From NCBI RefSeq assembly GCF_000832125.1, contig NZ_JPRK01000002.1, positions 372,001-436,000 of the forward strand: a stretch of DNA of 64,000 bases, written 5' to 3'. Positions 52,185-61,535 of the stretch are shown in pieces; positions within the stretch are counted from its first letter, which is position 1, and every line of letters begins with the position of its first letter. A program made the position numbers and the translations under genes. The DNA is from Flavobacterium hibernum (GTDB lineage Bacteria > Bacteroidota > Bacteroidia > Flavobacteriales > Flavobacteriaceae). Under the pieces are notes generated by a model. It searched no databases. It saw only the letters and a list, made by a program, of their open reading frames with translations, and had not been told where the DNA came from.

Positions 52185-53434
52185 TTATTTATCGTTATTA
52201 ATATACAAATAACCAGTGGTTTGAATTGATTCGTTATTCTTATTGTACCTTAAAATATAAAAATATGTTCCGGCGGGTAGACCTGCGCTTTTTTTAACAG
52301 TATCGTGACCGTCTGAATATCCTCAGAACATAACGTCATTTTCATTATATGAAAGTGCATCGTATACCTTAACGCCCCATCTATTATAGATTTCGACTCT
52401 ATTATCAGGGTATTTATCAATTCCTTTTATATGAAAACTGTCATTTTTGCCATTATTGTTTGGTGAAATTGCATTGTAAATAATTAGATCAGTTGGTGGT
52501 GCCGGATTGTCTTTTTCTGCTAAAGCAATAGTGAAAATTCCGTATCCGCTTACCTGTGTAGTGATTATTTTTGTATAATCTGCACCAGTTAGTAAATCTG
52601 TAATTTCTCCTTTTTCTTTAATCCATTTTGATGTGGTATCGTCCCATCTCACTATGGCAAGTTGAGAAGTAGCTGAATCCTCAAAAAATAGTTCTGGGGT
52701 TGTATTCTTATCAAGAGTAAGACTAATTACTTTTTTTTCAGTTCCTTGGTTTTGAACAATATTCCAGTATTCCTTTTGGTCAATAGAGAGAACTTCTGGA
52801 TCTTTACTTGTATATGGGTGCAGGGTTCCTGTATTTTAAAAAAAAACTGAGTTGTGTAGATATTTTTATCATCGCCAGCTTTATTATTTATCGATGGTCT
52901 GAAATAGATTTCATCGCCAATTGGAAATTCAAATTGTAAATTGCCTAAATTTTCTACCTTTCCATCAACAAAACTCAAATTGCTGGCGTTGGAATGAAAA
53001 GCATTCTCATCAAAAATCATTTTTCCATTGTAAGTATCGGCATCAATAATTCCATTTTTAAATGATGCATTTTTACCAATATTAATATTAGAAGCCAAGT
53101 GAAAAGGTGCAGTTGATGTAATATTATCAAAAACAATATTTTGAAAATAAGATGTTTCAGATCCTTCAATTATTTGAGTTTGGTTTCCTGAAAAAAAAGT
53201 GGTTCCATTTTGAGCCACATTATATCGCACCAAACCTTCGTTTTTAAAATTGGCATTTACATAAAGACTTCCATCCTGTAAAAGATCGCCAGTAGCGGTA
53301 TTTTGAAAATTAAAGAAAGTCTTAACTGGAGTATTTTGCATAAGATACATATCACCATAATTAACGACTTGTGATGTTAGTTTGCAAATGAAAAAAAAAG
53401 CTAGTAAAGTCGATTTTATAATTTTCTGAACCAT
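52185..53434 (-). pseudogene. Gliding-motility-type C-terminal-domain surface protein, two lesions
   Basis: The minus-strand reading begins at 53434 with a signal peptide (LAFFFICKLTSQ) and continues as a beta-rich surface protein to a T9A4 tract (coding sense; plus 52834-52846). Beyond it the protein continues only in another frame, as NTGTLHPYTSKDPEV onward; one extra A in the tract would restore it. An in-frame TGA at 52323-52325 then cuts the C-terminal domain between NENDVMF and GYSDGHDT. With both repaired it would end LYINNDK at 52185, a complete gliding motility-associated (CHU_C/T9SS type B) domain containing AISPNNNGKNDSFHI and YNRWGVKVY. Two independent lesions argue for a true pseudogene, though sequencing error cannot be excluded. 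Confidence 0.85.
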
Positions 53435-54580
53435 TTCTCTTTGATTTAAACTGTAAATAATGTTTTGAATCTACATGAGTTTTTTAGATTGTAAAATAAA
53501 TGGCACATAGTTATATAAAAAGCTATATCAATGATTAAAAGAGAGGATTTTTTTAATCAGGTGTATGATATATTGATGTAAATGTAGTGAAGTTAAAACC
53601 CTGTTAATTATGTTTTTGTGTTTTTTTTTAAGGCTTTTATTGTAATTTGTTATCGATGATTTTTTGCTAAATAATTATATAATTTTAAAATATATATTTT
53701 TTTAATAGATTTTTAATTTGTTTTCAGTTCAATCCTATAGCTATAGATAGTTATTGGTATATAAAATTATACTTTAATTATAAGCAGGTTTTTCTTTTTA
53801 GTACTTCTTTGTGTAACACTGATAAGATTTAGGTGCATTTTTGTTATTCTTTAGATTTAAATTATGAATAAAGGAATTTAGCAAGCTGGAAAGGAGATCT
53901 CATTCGGTGATATTTTATAAAATTTAATTCTTTTAAATTTTAGGTATGAAGAGATTATTATTTAAGATGATATGGATGTAAATGAGAAATTATTTGCTTC
54001 AATAATAGTTTTTTTTAAAAATAACATGTTGATTTTGTTGCTGTTATGTGTGAAATATGTACATTTGAGTATAATAAATTTTAATTATATATAAATTTTA
54101 GATGCTAATTATAAGTTTAGAGCATAGAGATTTTTTTATTTAACTTGTCTTTACGATCTCTTATATAGGTTTCAAATCTGTACGACCAACCGCCGTGATA
54201 TAATATATTTATTTTTTTTATATCTTATAATCAGGCACTTTTCTTTCTAATTAAATTTACTATAAGCCTTTAAATTTTAATTAATCTGATTTCTAGAATC
54301 TGACATTTGCTGCACATGTCTTATTTTACCTGCTTTAATTACTTATTATTTTAACTGTTAAATCGCATCACAGTTTTAGAATGTTCTAAACTGTAAGTTT
54401 AAAAGCTTTTTGTGGTTATACAAAAAGGTTTTTACCTAGATCTTATATTTTAAGACTTGTATAGTCTTAAATTATTAAAGAATGATAAAATGAAATGCGT
54501 GAATTAAATGAAACGTATTTTCATTTGAAAGTTCTACGATATTACTCAATCATTTAATAACTTATTAAAGATTAAATCGT
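53435..54580. other. Intergenic region, 1146 bp, no gene seen
   Basis: Very AT-rich DNA with stops in all frames. The only structures noted are two adjacent hairpins at 54371-54437. The region may be the remains of genes lost next to the decay zone, but no protein remnant was recognised. Confidence 0.5.
54371..54437 (+). terminator. Two adjacent hairpins, terminator-like, without an upstream gene
   Basis: First hairpin CAGTTTTAGAA/TTCTAAACTG (54371-54393, one bulge); second AAAGCTTTTTGT/ACAAAAAGGTTT (54402-54433, one mismatch) followed by TTTT. No plus-strand gene ends before them, so they may mark a lost gene or a small RNA. Confidence 0.4.
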
Positions 54581-55205
54581 ATGAAGAATAAATTACTCCC
54601 TTTTTTCATTGTTTTAGGGGCTTATTCTGCTTATTCTCTGGTTTTAGTAGGGAAAATAGTGCCTACTTCAAATTCTGCTCAACTAGAAGTTTTTGCTGAA
54701 AATAAAGGAATTTTGATACCGCAGATTAAATTAAAAAGTAGTACAGATAAGGCTCCAATTGGATCGGAGATTATAAATAGTCTTCTTATTTTTAATAAAG
54801 AAACTGTTGCTGATGTTACACCAGGTTACTACTATTGGTATATTAATAAGTGGAGTAGAATTTTGACTGCCGGCGAAGTTTCTAATGGTGATGGAAATGT
54901 AACGTTTAACCCTGTTACGAATCAGTTTACTTATATTGATACATCTGGAAATATACAGCCTATTGATATTAATGGTATAGTAAAAGAAAACGAAACAATT
55001 ACTACTCTTACTAATAACGGTGCGGGATTTTATTCTTATAAAAACGAGGCAGGAACTACTAGTAATATTAATGTTGTCAAGGATGTTATCGATAATTCTT
55101 GAACAATTTTTAATAATATTACAGTTAAAACCGAGATTACTAATTTGGTTGAAAGTGAGCAAACTGTAAAGACACAATCTCAAAATTTAGAAACGGGGAC
55201 AATAA
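54581..55205 (+). pseudogene. Surface protein gene fragment, internal stop then fusion junction
   Basis: Starts with a signal peptide (MKNKLLPFFIVLGAYSAYS). It continues AQLEVFAENKGILIPQIKLKSS, a pattern seen in a large Flavobacterium family of surface proteins, with TTLTNNGAGFYSYKNEAGT as the repeat unit. A TGA at 55100-55102 ends the ORF after 173 residues, but the same frame continues with family-like sequence (NNITVKTEITNLVESEQ to NLETGTITYK) up to about 55205. There it abuts a headless thioredoxin-like gene in another frame. The original protein was probably much longer. A truncated product could still be made. Confidence 0.7.
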
Positions 55206-55997
55206 CATATAAGCGAAAAGTATCAAAATGCAGTAAGTTTCATAAAACAAAATTATTGGGAAGGGGTTAATTTTGAAGATGAGATGTTAATTAATACTCC
55301 TTATTTAATTGGGAAAACCAATTATTATGTGAATCTGTTTAATCAAAAAGATACTCTAAACATAATTAAAACAACTAATGATCTATTGGAAAGAGCTGTT
55401 GTAAAGTCAAAAGTATATCACATTATTGAAGAAGCGCTGCTTAATCTTTATTTACAAAAAAGCAGTGGGTTTTTTAATGAAGAAATGGGTATCTATATTC
55501 TTAAAAATGAGCAGGAACAAATTTTTACTCCAGATTGGAGAAAAGATGATATTGGTTCAAGAGTTTCGTTTATTTTAAAAAATAAAGTTGATACTGTTGC
55601 TGCCCAACTTGACTTAGAAGATCAAAACGGTAAAAAGATATCGTTACTAAATAGTAAATCAAAATATACGATTCTCTATTTTTTTGATCCTGATTGTTCA
55701 CGATGTGTTGGAGTATCTCCCATTGTAAAAGACTGGCTTATTAATGCAGCACCAAAAAACATTTCATTTTTGGCAGTTTATGTAGATAATAATAGTGCAG
55801 AATGGCATAAATATTTAAAGGAGAATAAATTTCCAAATAATTGGGCAAATCTTTGGGGAAACATGGATTTTGCAACAATTAGAACTCAATATTGGATCGA
55901 GAGTATTCCTTCTATTTATCTTTTAGATGAAAATAAAAAAGTAATACTAAAAGACGTCAGTTATAAGCAATTAATGTACTATTTAAATAAAACATAA
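55206..55997 (+). pseudogene. TlpA/thioredoxin-like protein lacking its N-terminus
   Basis: Readable from 55206 (HISEKYQNAVSFIKQNYWEGVNFEDE), which is the DUF5106-like part that precedes thioredoxin domains in Bacteroidota. It continues through an ATG at 55284 to a C-terminal thioredoxin fold (~residues 110-237 of the ATG form) with FFDPDCSRCVGVSPIV and the CxxC pair, and SIPSIYLLD carrying the cis-Pro. An in-frame TAA at 55203-55205 and the absence of a signal peptide show that the 5' end is missing. A protein starting at 55284 is possible but would stay in the cytoplasm. Confidence 0.75.
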
Positions 55998-56389
55998 TGT
56001 TTTATTTATAAAATTATGTTTTGGAGTAAAATAGGTTTATAAAGAAAATTTAATGCGCGATCGCAAAAGTGAAAATATGGTTTATGTATCAAGTCTAACA
56101 TTTTTAAATGTGTTTTTTTTAAGCATAAACTAATGATATTTAGTTTAAATAAGGTCTTAAGTTATTGTAATAGCTAGTTTCTTTGTTTTATATATTATTA
56201 AATAAAGAAAAAAGAGATGTTTGATGAAAATCAAGTTTTATTTAGTGATTTAATAAATACCTTAATTTATAAGTTTAAAAACTTTTACGGGTAAAAATAA
56301 ATCTATTTTCAGAAGAACTTTGCACTTTCAAATCTAGCTATTTGAAATTTAATGAGTTACAGAAAATTAAACGCATAATAATTAATGTT
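55998..56389. other. Intergenic region, 392 bp
   Basis: AT-rich spacer between the thioredoxin-like remnant and a second surface-protein 5' end. Nothing beyond low-complexity sequence was recognised. Confidence 0.5.
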
Positions 56390-56503
56390 ATGAAAAATAG
56401 ATTACTCCCCTTGTTCGTTGCTTTAGGATCCTATTCGGCTTATTCTCAGGTTGGTGTTGGAACGGATAAACCAGATTCGTCGGTTCACTTCGGGCATATT
56501 TAG
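56390..56503 (+). pseudogene. 5' remnant of a surface protein gene (paralogue of 54581)
   Basis: ATG at 56390 begins MKNRLLPLFVALGSYSAYSQ, nearly the same signal peptide as the gene at 54581, then VGVGTDKPDSS, the usual start of the mature protein. The family sequence stops at about 56482, where the opposite-strand response regulator begins; the frame ends by chance at TAG 56501-56503. Confidence 0.75.
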
Positions 56504-56671
56504 ATCTGTGATCAAAAGATCAATTATATTGTATTTTAAAACATTAATAGCTTCGTTTACAGATGAAGCTTTGTAGGTATGATACTTAAAAACTTTTAGA
56601 TGGCGTTGAAGTAAGTTTAGCATATCATCATTATCATCGACAATTAATATGCTCTCTTTTTTTTGATTCAT
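56482..56671 (-). pseudogene. Truncated response regulator receiver domain
   Basis: The minus strand from ATG 56671 encodes the first ~62 residues of a receiver domain: ILIVDDNDDMLNLL with the Asp pair and LLITDLNMPEV with phosphoacceptor Asp56. After that the frame enters the antisense of the surface-protein remnant and yields unrelated residues until a stop at 56423. The second half of the receiver and any output domain are gone. It follows a sensor kinase gene by six bases, so the kinase has probably lost its partner. Confidence 0.8.
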
Positions 56672-56677
56672 TTTGTA

Positions 56678-57769
56678 TTAAATTTGAGGTAATCGTATTG
56701 TGAAAATTGCTCCTTTTGGAAAGTTGTCTTTTACTGTGATTTCTCCGTTATGGTTTTGGATTATTCCTTGTACTACGCTTAGTCCCAAGCCTAAGCCTTT
56801 CTTTTTGGATTTAGTGGTAAAAAAGGGCTCAAAAATTTTGGATTTAATGTCGTCTGATACTCCTGTGCCTTGGTCTTCAATTTTTATAATGATATTTTGA
56901 TAATCATTGTCAATTTTTATTTTTATTAAACTATTATTTGGTGAACTATAAATTGCATTTAGGAGTAAGTTAAAAAGAACCTGTGTAATTTGTACCGAGT
57001 CAATTTTTGCGATAATATTTTCATCTCTAAAGAAGACTTCGTTTTTTATTTCTTTTTTTTGAAAATTTTGTTTTAAAAAAGACACAGCGAATGTTACTAT
57101 TGGCTTAAGCTCTGTTGGTTTTAATTGTTGAGGCATTTCGCGTGAAAAAAACATTAGTTTCTTAATAATCTCGCGTGAGTATATGACTGAATTTATTATA
57201 ATAGAAATGTCTGAGGTAATTTCGGGATCTGTATTGTTTTGCTTAATAAGTTCTGCAAAGCCCAAAACATTGGCCAGAGGAGTATTTAGTTCGTGTGCTA
57301 TTCCTGCTGTTATTTCGCCAAGTATAGACAAACGATCCATTCTTTCTAAAGTTTTTCTTAGTGAAGCCTTTTTTTTCAGATTTTGAAATTTTTCGATATA
57401 ATTTCCTACCTCAATAGCTATCGTATTGAGTAATTTTTGTTCCTCTTCAAGAAAGTCTTCATAAGTGTATTTTGCGTCAGGATAATGTACTGTTATGTAG
57501 CCCGAAGAAGTGCCGGAAATTGGTATCTGGCTAACTTGAGTAATAGTTTTATTTAGAATTTGTGATGTTGATAAATTAAAAGTTAAAATATTTATTTCTA
57601 CTATTGCTTCTTTGTGAAAGCACCAAGCTTTTCTGGTGCATGAAATTATCTTTTTTAGAACTTCTTTTTTTATTGAATTTGTTTCTGATATTATTTGTGA
57701 AATCTCATAAAGACAAGTGAGCTCCTTTGTTCTTTCCTTAAGTTTTTTGTCTAATGTGGGAAATTTCAT
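56678..57769 (-). CDS. Sensor histidine kinase with GAF-like domain
   Basis: A 363-residue cytoplasmic kinase without membrane segments. Residues ~15-125 form a GAF-like sensor (ELTCLYEISQIISET, ITVHYPDAKYTYEDFLEEEQKLL). The HisKA domain has GIAHELNTPLANVLG with His159, and the ATPase domain has LFNLLLNAIYSSP (N-box), IEDQGTGVSDD (G1) and FEPFFTTKSKKKGLGLGLSVVQGII (F and G2). All catalytic motifs are intact. Its response regulator, six bases downstream on the same strand, is truncated by a rearrangement, so this kinase may now be an orphan. Confidence 0.9.
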   Translation of the reverse strand: MKFPTLDKKLKERTKELTCLYEISQIISETNSIKKEVLKKIISCTRKAWCFHKEAIVEINILTFNLSTSQILNKTITQVSQIPISGTSSGYITVHYPDAKYTYEDFLEEEQKLLNTIAIEVGNYIEKFQNLKKKASLRKTLERMDRLSILGEITAGIAHELNTPLANVLGFAELIKQNNTDPEITSDISIIINSVIYSREIIKKLMFFSREMPQQLKPTELKPIVTFAVSFLKQNFQKKEIKNEVFFRDENIIAKIDSVQITQVLFNLLLNAIYSSPNNSLIKIKIDNDYQNIIIKIEDQGTGVSDDIKSKIFEPFFTTKSKKKGLGLGLSVVQGIIQNHNGEITVKDNFPKGAIFTIRLPQI

Positions 57770-58180
57770 TTTTGTAGGAAATTATTTATAATCGATTTAA
57801 ATTAGATTCAAAAATAAGTAAATATTTGAGTGAATAAAAAAAAAACATAAATTTATTAACTATTTGAAAACAAACTAAATACCGTTGTTTATTTGACCTT
57901 ATTCTGATATTTTTTTGACTTATCAAGGCTTGGTTGTAATGAAAAATACCCGATAGATTTTTGTAAGAAAAAGATTTGGATTAAAACTATTTTATAAAAT
58001 CATTTCTTTTTTGTTTTAGAGTTGTATTCAAAATCCGTTTTATGAATAAGAATCGAAAAAAAAGTCTTATTCTGATATTTTAAAAACCTGATGAGGGAAT
58101 TCATTTTATGTCCCCGATCTAAATTTGCATTCTGTCTTACCACAAGTTTTTAACCAAAACAAACAATTAATCTCAATCAA
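57770..58180. other. Intergenic region, 411 bp, divergent promoters
   Basis: Separates the kinase and the YcxB-like gene. A -7 box TAAATTTG at 58120-58127 serves the plus strand. The 16-base word CTTATTCTGATATTTT occurs twice as a direct repeat (57898-57913, 58066-58081), possibly a regulator site. Confidence 0.45.
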
Positions 58181-58723
58181 ATGAATGCTGCAAATTTTTC
58201 TTTGGAATTCAGATTAGATATGAATGAAATACGAAAGTTGAATAAAATGTATTTTAAAGATCTGTACAAGAAAAGGGTAATGCTCTTCTTGGCTTTTATG
58301 TTATTTGTAGTTGTATTTTTTGATTTCTTTAATCTTAGAAATGACAACGATTTTATTCAATGGATAGTTGGGAGTTTATTTCTTGTAATTCTTTTTTTGC
58401 TATTCTATTATTCAATAGTAGATGCAATTTGTAATATGACATTTAGTTTAATAAAGAGATTATTAAAATTCGAAAGATTTGTAAAAAAATACCAATTTAG
58501 TTTTACAAATTCCTTTATATGTGTTCGTTCCCCAATAGGAGTATTTACGCATGAATGGAGTTGTATTGAAAAAGCTATTATCACCAAAGATTTTTTGTTT
58601 TTGTATGTAAAAGATAAAAATGGGTATATCATTTCGATTTCAAATAATTATAATGATACTAGACAGATGAATGAATTAATTTCATTCGTAAATAAGAATG
58701 TAACTCCAATCACAAAAATTTAA
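58181..58723 (+). CDS. YcxB-like membrane protein
   Basis: A 180-residue protein with two membrane helices (~32-50 and ~62-85) and a C-terminal soluble domain (~100-175) with FSFTNSFICVRSPIGVFTHEWSCIEKAIITKDFLFLYV. This is the pattern of the YcxB family, small membrane proteins of unknown role. There is no signal peptide cleavage site. Monocistronic, with a -7 box 54 bases upstream. Function unknown. Confidence 0.7.
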   Translation: MNAANFSLEFRLDMNEIRKLNKMYFKDLYKKRVMLFLAFMLFVVVFFDFFNLRNDNDFIQWIVGSLFLVILFLLFYYSIVDAICNMTFSLIKRLLKFERFVKKYQFSFTNSFICVRSPIGVFTHEWSCIEKAIITKDFLFLYVKDKNGYIISISNNYNDTRQMNELISFVNKNVTPITKI

Positions 58724-58885
58724 TCATAATACACTTATTATATAGCTTATTCTATTGGTTTTATGACGTCTTGTGTTACGTTGGAAGAATTAAATCAATT
58801 TACCTTTGCTTGGCAATTTTTAGATATTGAGATCTGAATATAGCAAAGAGTTGTATTTGGAAAAAAAACTGAAATAAAATTTTAA

Positions 58886-59356
58886 ATGTCTTTTAAAGAA
58901 ATTAGAAAAATGAAAAAGGATAAAGTTTTAGTATGCGATAATAAAAAAATCTTTTTAAAAATGTTTAAAAGGAAGTTTGAGAATGAATTCGATTTTACTG
59001 ACGGTCATTTCTTAAATGAAAACAAAACCGATTCAAATGATTTTGATCGTTTTATATATGTGATTCATGATAAAACTGAATTACTTCAATTTTTAAAGCT
59101 GAATAAAAAAGAGAATAATGTTTTAGTTTGTTTATTTGACAAGCAATTATACAATAGTATGTCTTTTTTAGAAGAAATAAATAGTTTAATTTTATTAGAC
59201 AGTTCCAAAACTAGAACTGAAATTGTAAAAGAACTAAAAAAATATTTTAGTAAACCTGATCCTGCGTTACAGATAACAGAATCAAAATTTTTAACTTCAA
59301 ATCATCTTCAAACACAGTTTAATGGCTTTTATAAAGCACTATTTTTTATGATGTAG
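58886..59356 (+). CDS. Unknown protein, receiver-like without clear phosphoacceptor
   Basis: A 156-residue cytoplasmic protein. KVLVCDNKKIFLKMF resembles strand one and the acidic patch of a receiver domain, and NVLVCLFDK sits where the phosphoacceptor strand would be, but the second Asp of the DD pair is missing. ILLDSSKTRTEIVKELKKYF resembles strand five with its helix. It may be a degenerate receiver. An alternative start is the ATG at 58907 (MKKDKVLVCDN). A terminator follows at 59405. No relative is recognised with confidence. Confidence 0.6.
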   Translation: MSFKEIRKMKKDKVLVCDNKKIFLKMFKRKFENEFDFTDGHFLNENKTDSNDFDRFIYVIHDKTELLQFLKLNKKENNVLVCLFDKQLYNSMSFLEEINSLILLDSSKTRTEIVKELKKYFSKPDPALQITESKFLTSNHLQTQFNGFYKALFFMM

Positions 59357-59404
59357 TTTTAAATATTTGTATGGTTAGTTAATTACAGTTAGATTTTTTT
59401 TGTT

Positions 59405-59439
59405 AAAGGATATAAAGTCATACTTATATCCTTTTTTTT
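59405..59439 (+). terminator. Rho-independent terminator
   Basis: 11-bp stem AAAGGATATAA (59405-59415) with its complement (59424-59434) and a T-run to 59439, following the 156-residue gene. Confidence 0.88.
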
Positions 59440-59579
59440 ATTATAATAATTAGTCAATAAAGAAATGCTTTTCCTTAAAAATAAATATGGCTTGTAAGGC
59501 AATAAAAATTCGTTATAAAGAACTTTTTTATTTGCACTAAATGGTCTAAATTGTTTAAAAATATAAAGGAAAAAAAGTA

Positions 59580-60872
59580 ATGAAAAAAGCAATCAAAATT
59601 AGCCCAATAAGTGCCGTTTTGCTGATGGTTTTTATGAATTGTAATGCACAGAAAAAAACATTCGTAGAGAAAGTTGTTTTGAAAAATACGACAGAATTAC
59701 AACTGACAGAAATGGCAATTTCAATAAAAAGAAGTCAGTTTTCATTAAAGGAAAAAATAAATCAATATCCTGTTTTGATTTATAAAGCAGACACAATTCC
59801 AGCACAGGTAAATGATCTAAATGGAGACGGAAAATGGGATGAGCTTTTTTTTGTTGCAGATTTTTCTCCTAACGAAAAGAAAACTTTAGAATTAAAGTGG
59901 TCTCCAACCGATCCTAAGTATCCAATAAAAACAAGTGTAAGATTTGGAAAAAGAGAAGGGAAAAATCTGCCTGTACATCCAGCAACTGAAGAGGTTTTAA
60001 TGGCGAATCAAGTACACAAAAAACTGGGATATCAAAAATATCAAACCGATGGGCCAACGTGGGAAAACGATAAAGTAGGTTTTAGACATTACCTGGACGG
60101 ACGAAATTCTAAAGATGTTTTCGGAAAAAGAATTCCGGCAATTACCCCTGAAGATGTTGGTATTAATAGTAAAGGAGCTGTAGAAGACAATTATCATGTA
60201 ATGTACGATTGGGGAAGAGATATTTTTCCGGTTGGAAACTCTGTTGGTTTAGGAGGTTATGCTTTGCTAATTAACAATGAAATAAATAGACTTGGAATTA
60301 TTGCAAGTGACACTGTAAATAACATCGAAAAAACGACTTTTAAAATTGCGGCAGAGGGGCCAGTCAATTCTGTTTTAAATTATAATTATTTTAATTGGAG
60401 GGCTTGTGGAAATGAATATCAAGTACAAGAAACTACTTCGATCTGGCCTGGAATGTATGGTTTTAAGAACACCGTTGTAATAAACGGCATAAAAGGGAAA
60501 GAAACATTTTTGGTTGCACTTTCTAACTTAAACAACAAAAATCCACTAAAAGTAATTGAATCTGGCGATTGGGTTTGTCTAATTCAGCACGATTATTTAA
60601 CCTATGAACGTCAATGGATTTTGGGAACTGCGATTTTAGTACCAAAGAATATTTATGAAGGTTATATCGAAGCTCCAAAGACCGGACAATTAACAGATTC
60701 TTATTTGGCAAAACTCTCAATAAAAAACAACAAAGAGATTTCTTATTATGCAATAGCAGGTTGGGAATTGAGTGCAGATAAAAACTTTAAAGACTCAGCA
60801 TATTTTACCAATTATGTTACAGCTTTGGCAAAACAACTATCAGCAAAAATTAAAGTTGAAGTTGTAAAGTAG
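59580..60872 (+). CDS. DUF4861-type exported protein, long form
   Basis: A 430-residue exported protein; the signal ends near FMNCNAQ, and Cys21 could also be a lipid site. An N-terminal beta domain (~25-115; VNDLNGDGKWDELFFVADF) is absent from the 322-residue protein at 40952. The shared core follows: GFRHYLDGRNSKDVFGK, YHVMYDWGRDIFPVGNSVGLGGYAL, and an all-beta C-terminal part with EYQVQETTSIWPGMYGFKN. Members are found in pectin and other plant-glycan loci, and the enzyme activity, if any, is not established. The gene is isolated from the PUL by ~7.4 kb and the decay zone. Confidence 0.8.
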   Translation: MKKAIKISPISAVLLMVFMNCNAQKKTFVEKVVLKNTTELQLTEMAISIKRSQFSLKEKINQYPVLIYKADTIPAQVNDLNGDGKWDELFFVADFSPNEKKTLELKWSPTDPKYPIKTSVRFGKREGKNLPVHPATEEVLMANQVHKKLGYQKYQTDGPTWENDKVGFRHYLDGRNSKDVFGKRIPAITPEDVGINSKGAVEDNYHVMYDWGRDIFPVGNSVGLGGYALLINNEINRLGIIASDTVNNIEKTTFKIAAEGPVNSVLNYNYFNWRACGNEYQVQETTSIWPGMYGFKNTVVINGIKGKETFLVALSNLNNKNPLKVIESGDWVCLIQHDYLTYERQWILGTAILVPKNIYEGYIEAPKTGQLTDSYLAKLSIKNNKEISYYAIAGWELSADKNFKDSAYFTNYVTALAKQLSAKIKVEVVK

Positions 60873-61236
60873 CTATTTAGATATAAAAATAAAAGAATTT
60901 TGAGAGGCAACACGGGTTTATGTGGGTAAATATTCCTCAATAAAACATGATTCTAAGGATGTAGTACTGAGAAAACTTAAGTTTTTTAAATATTTTTAAG
61001 AGAAAATCGTATTCTAGCGAAAAAAAGTTTTGATAGCTATAAAAATTACTTTTTCAGATATGTTTAAATTAAGTATTTGATTACTAGTTTGTTGTTTTGT
61101 TTTATTCAATTAAAAAAAATGCGAGTAAACTTAATGTAAAGGTGACGGCCAAAAAGCAGGGATAAATTTAACAGCAAATTAGTTGTAACTACCAAGCAAA
61201 CTTTTATTTTTGCGCCTTAATTTAATACTTATAAGC
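60873..61236. other. Intergenic region, 364 bp
   Basis: Contains the promoter of the histone-like gene (61183-61212) at its right end. The left 300 bases are AT-rich with nothing recognised. Confidence 0.55.
61183..61212 (+). promoter_or_regulatory. Promoter of the histone H1-like gene
   Basis: TTG at 61183-61185, exactly 19 bases, TATTTTTG at 61205-61212: a full match to the Bacteroidota promoter pattern, 24 bases before the ATG. Confidence 0.7.
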
Positions 61237-61413
61237 ATGAAAGATCTATTAGGAAAAATCCACGCCGAAATTGACACATTTAAAGCAGAGGCTGAATCAT
61301 TAACTGAAAAAGGTGTTAAAGCTGCAGGAGCGAGAGCACGTAAATCTACTTTAGAAATTGAAAAACTTTTAAAAGAGTTTAGAAAAGTTTCTATCGAAGA
61401 ATCAAAAAAATAA
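61237..61413 (+). CDS. Histone H1-like (Hc1-type) small DNA-associated protein
   Basis: A 58-residue, basic, helical protein: MKDLLGKIHAEIDTFKAEAE, then KGVKAAGARARKSTLEIEKLL and EFRKVSIEESKK. This is the short histone H1/Hc1-like family common in Bacteroidota, of which the Lys/Ala/Arg block is typical. The ATG at 61237 is used because a TTG 27 bases upstream lies inside the -7 box of the promoter. Likely nucleoid associated; strong promoter and terminator suggest high expression. Confidence 0.85.
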   Translation: MKDLLGKIHAEIDTFKAEAESLTEKGVKAAGARARKSTLEIEKLLKEFRKVSIEESKK

Positions 61414-61435
61414 TACTTTTATTTACAAAAAAAAG

Positions 61436-61469
61436 ACCTCGTTTAATGAATTTTAAACGAGGTTTTTTT
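61436..61469. terminator. Rho-independent terminator
   Basis: 11-bp stem ACCTCGTTTAA (61436-61446) with its complement (61453-61463), then a T-run to 61469; A-rich before the stem, so it can also serve the convergent regulator gene. Confidence 0.9.
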
Positions 61470-61535
61470 ATAGATTTCTTTGTTTATTTTTTGTGTAACG
61501 AGAAATCAAAATAGTTTACAGAAAACATTTGTCCC

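Noticed and set aside
52323..52652. Separate small gliding-domain protein
   Set aside because: It has no proper start (GTG in mid-domain) and continues the frame of the upstream piece after a one-base shift; better explained as part of the pseudogene.
53435..54580. Hidden gene or RNA operon in the 1.1-kb gap
   Set aside because: All frames are broken by stops, and no tRNA or rRNA-like sequence was recognised; only two hairpins were found.
54731..55183. 150-residue minus-strand ORF
   Set aside because: Antisense to the surface-protein remnant, whose signal peptide and repeats show the true strand.
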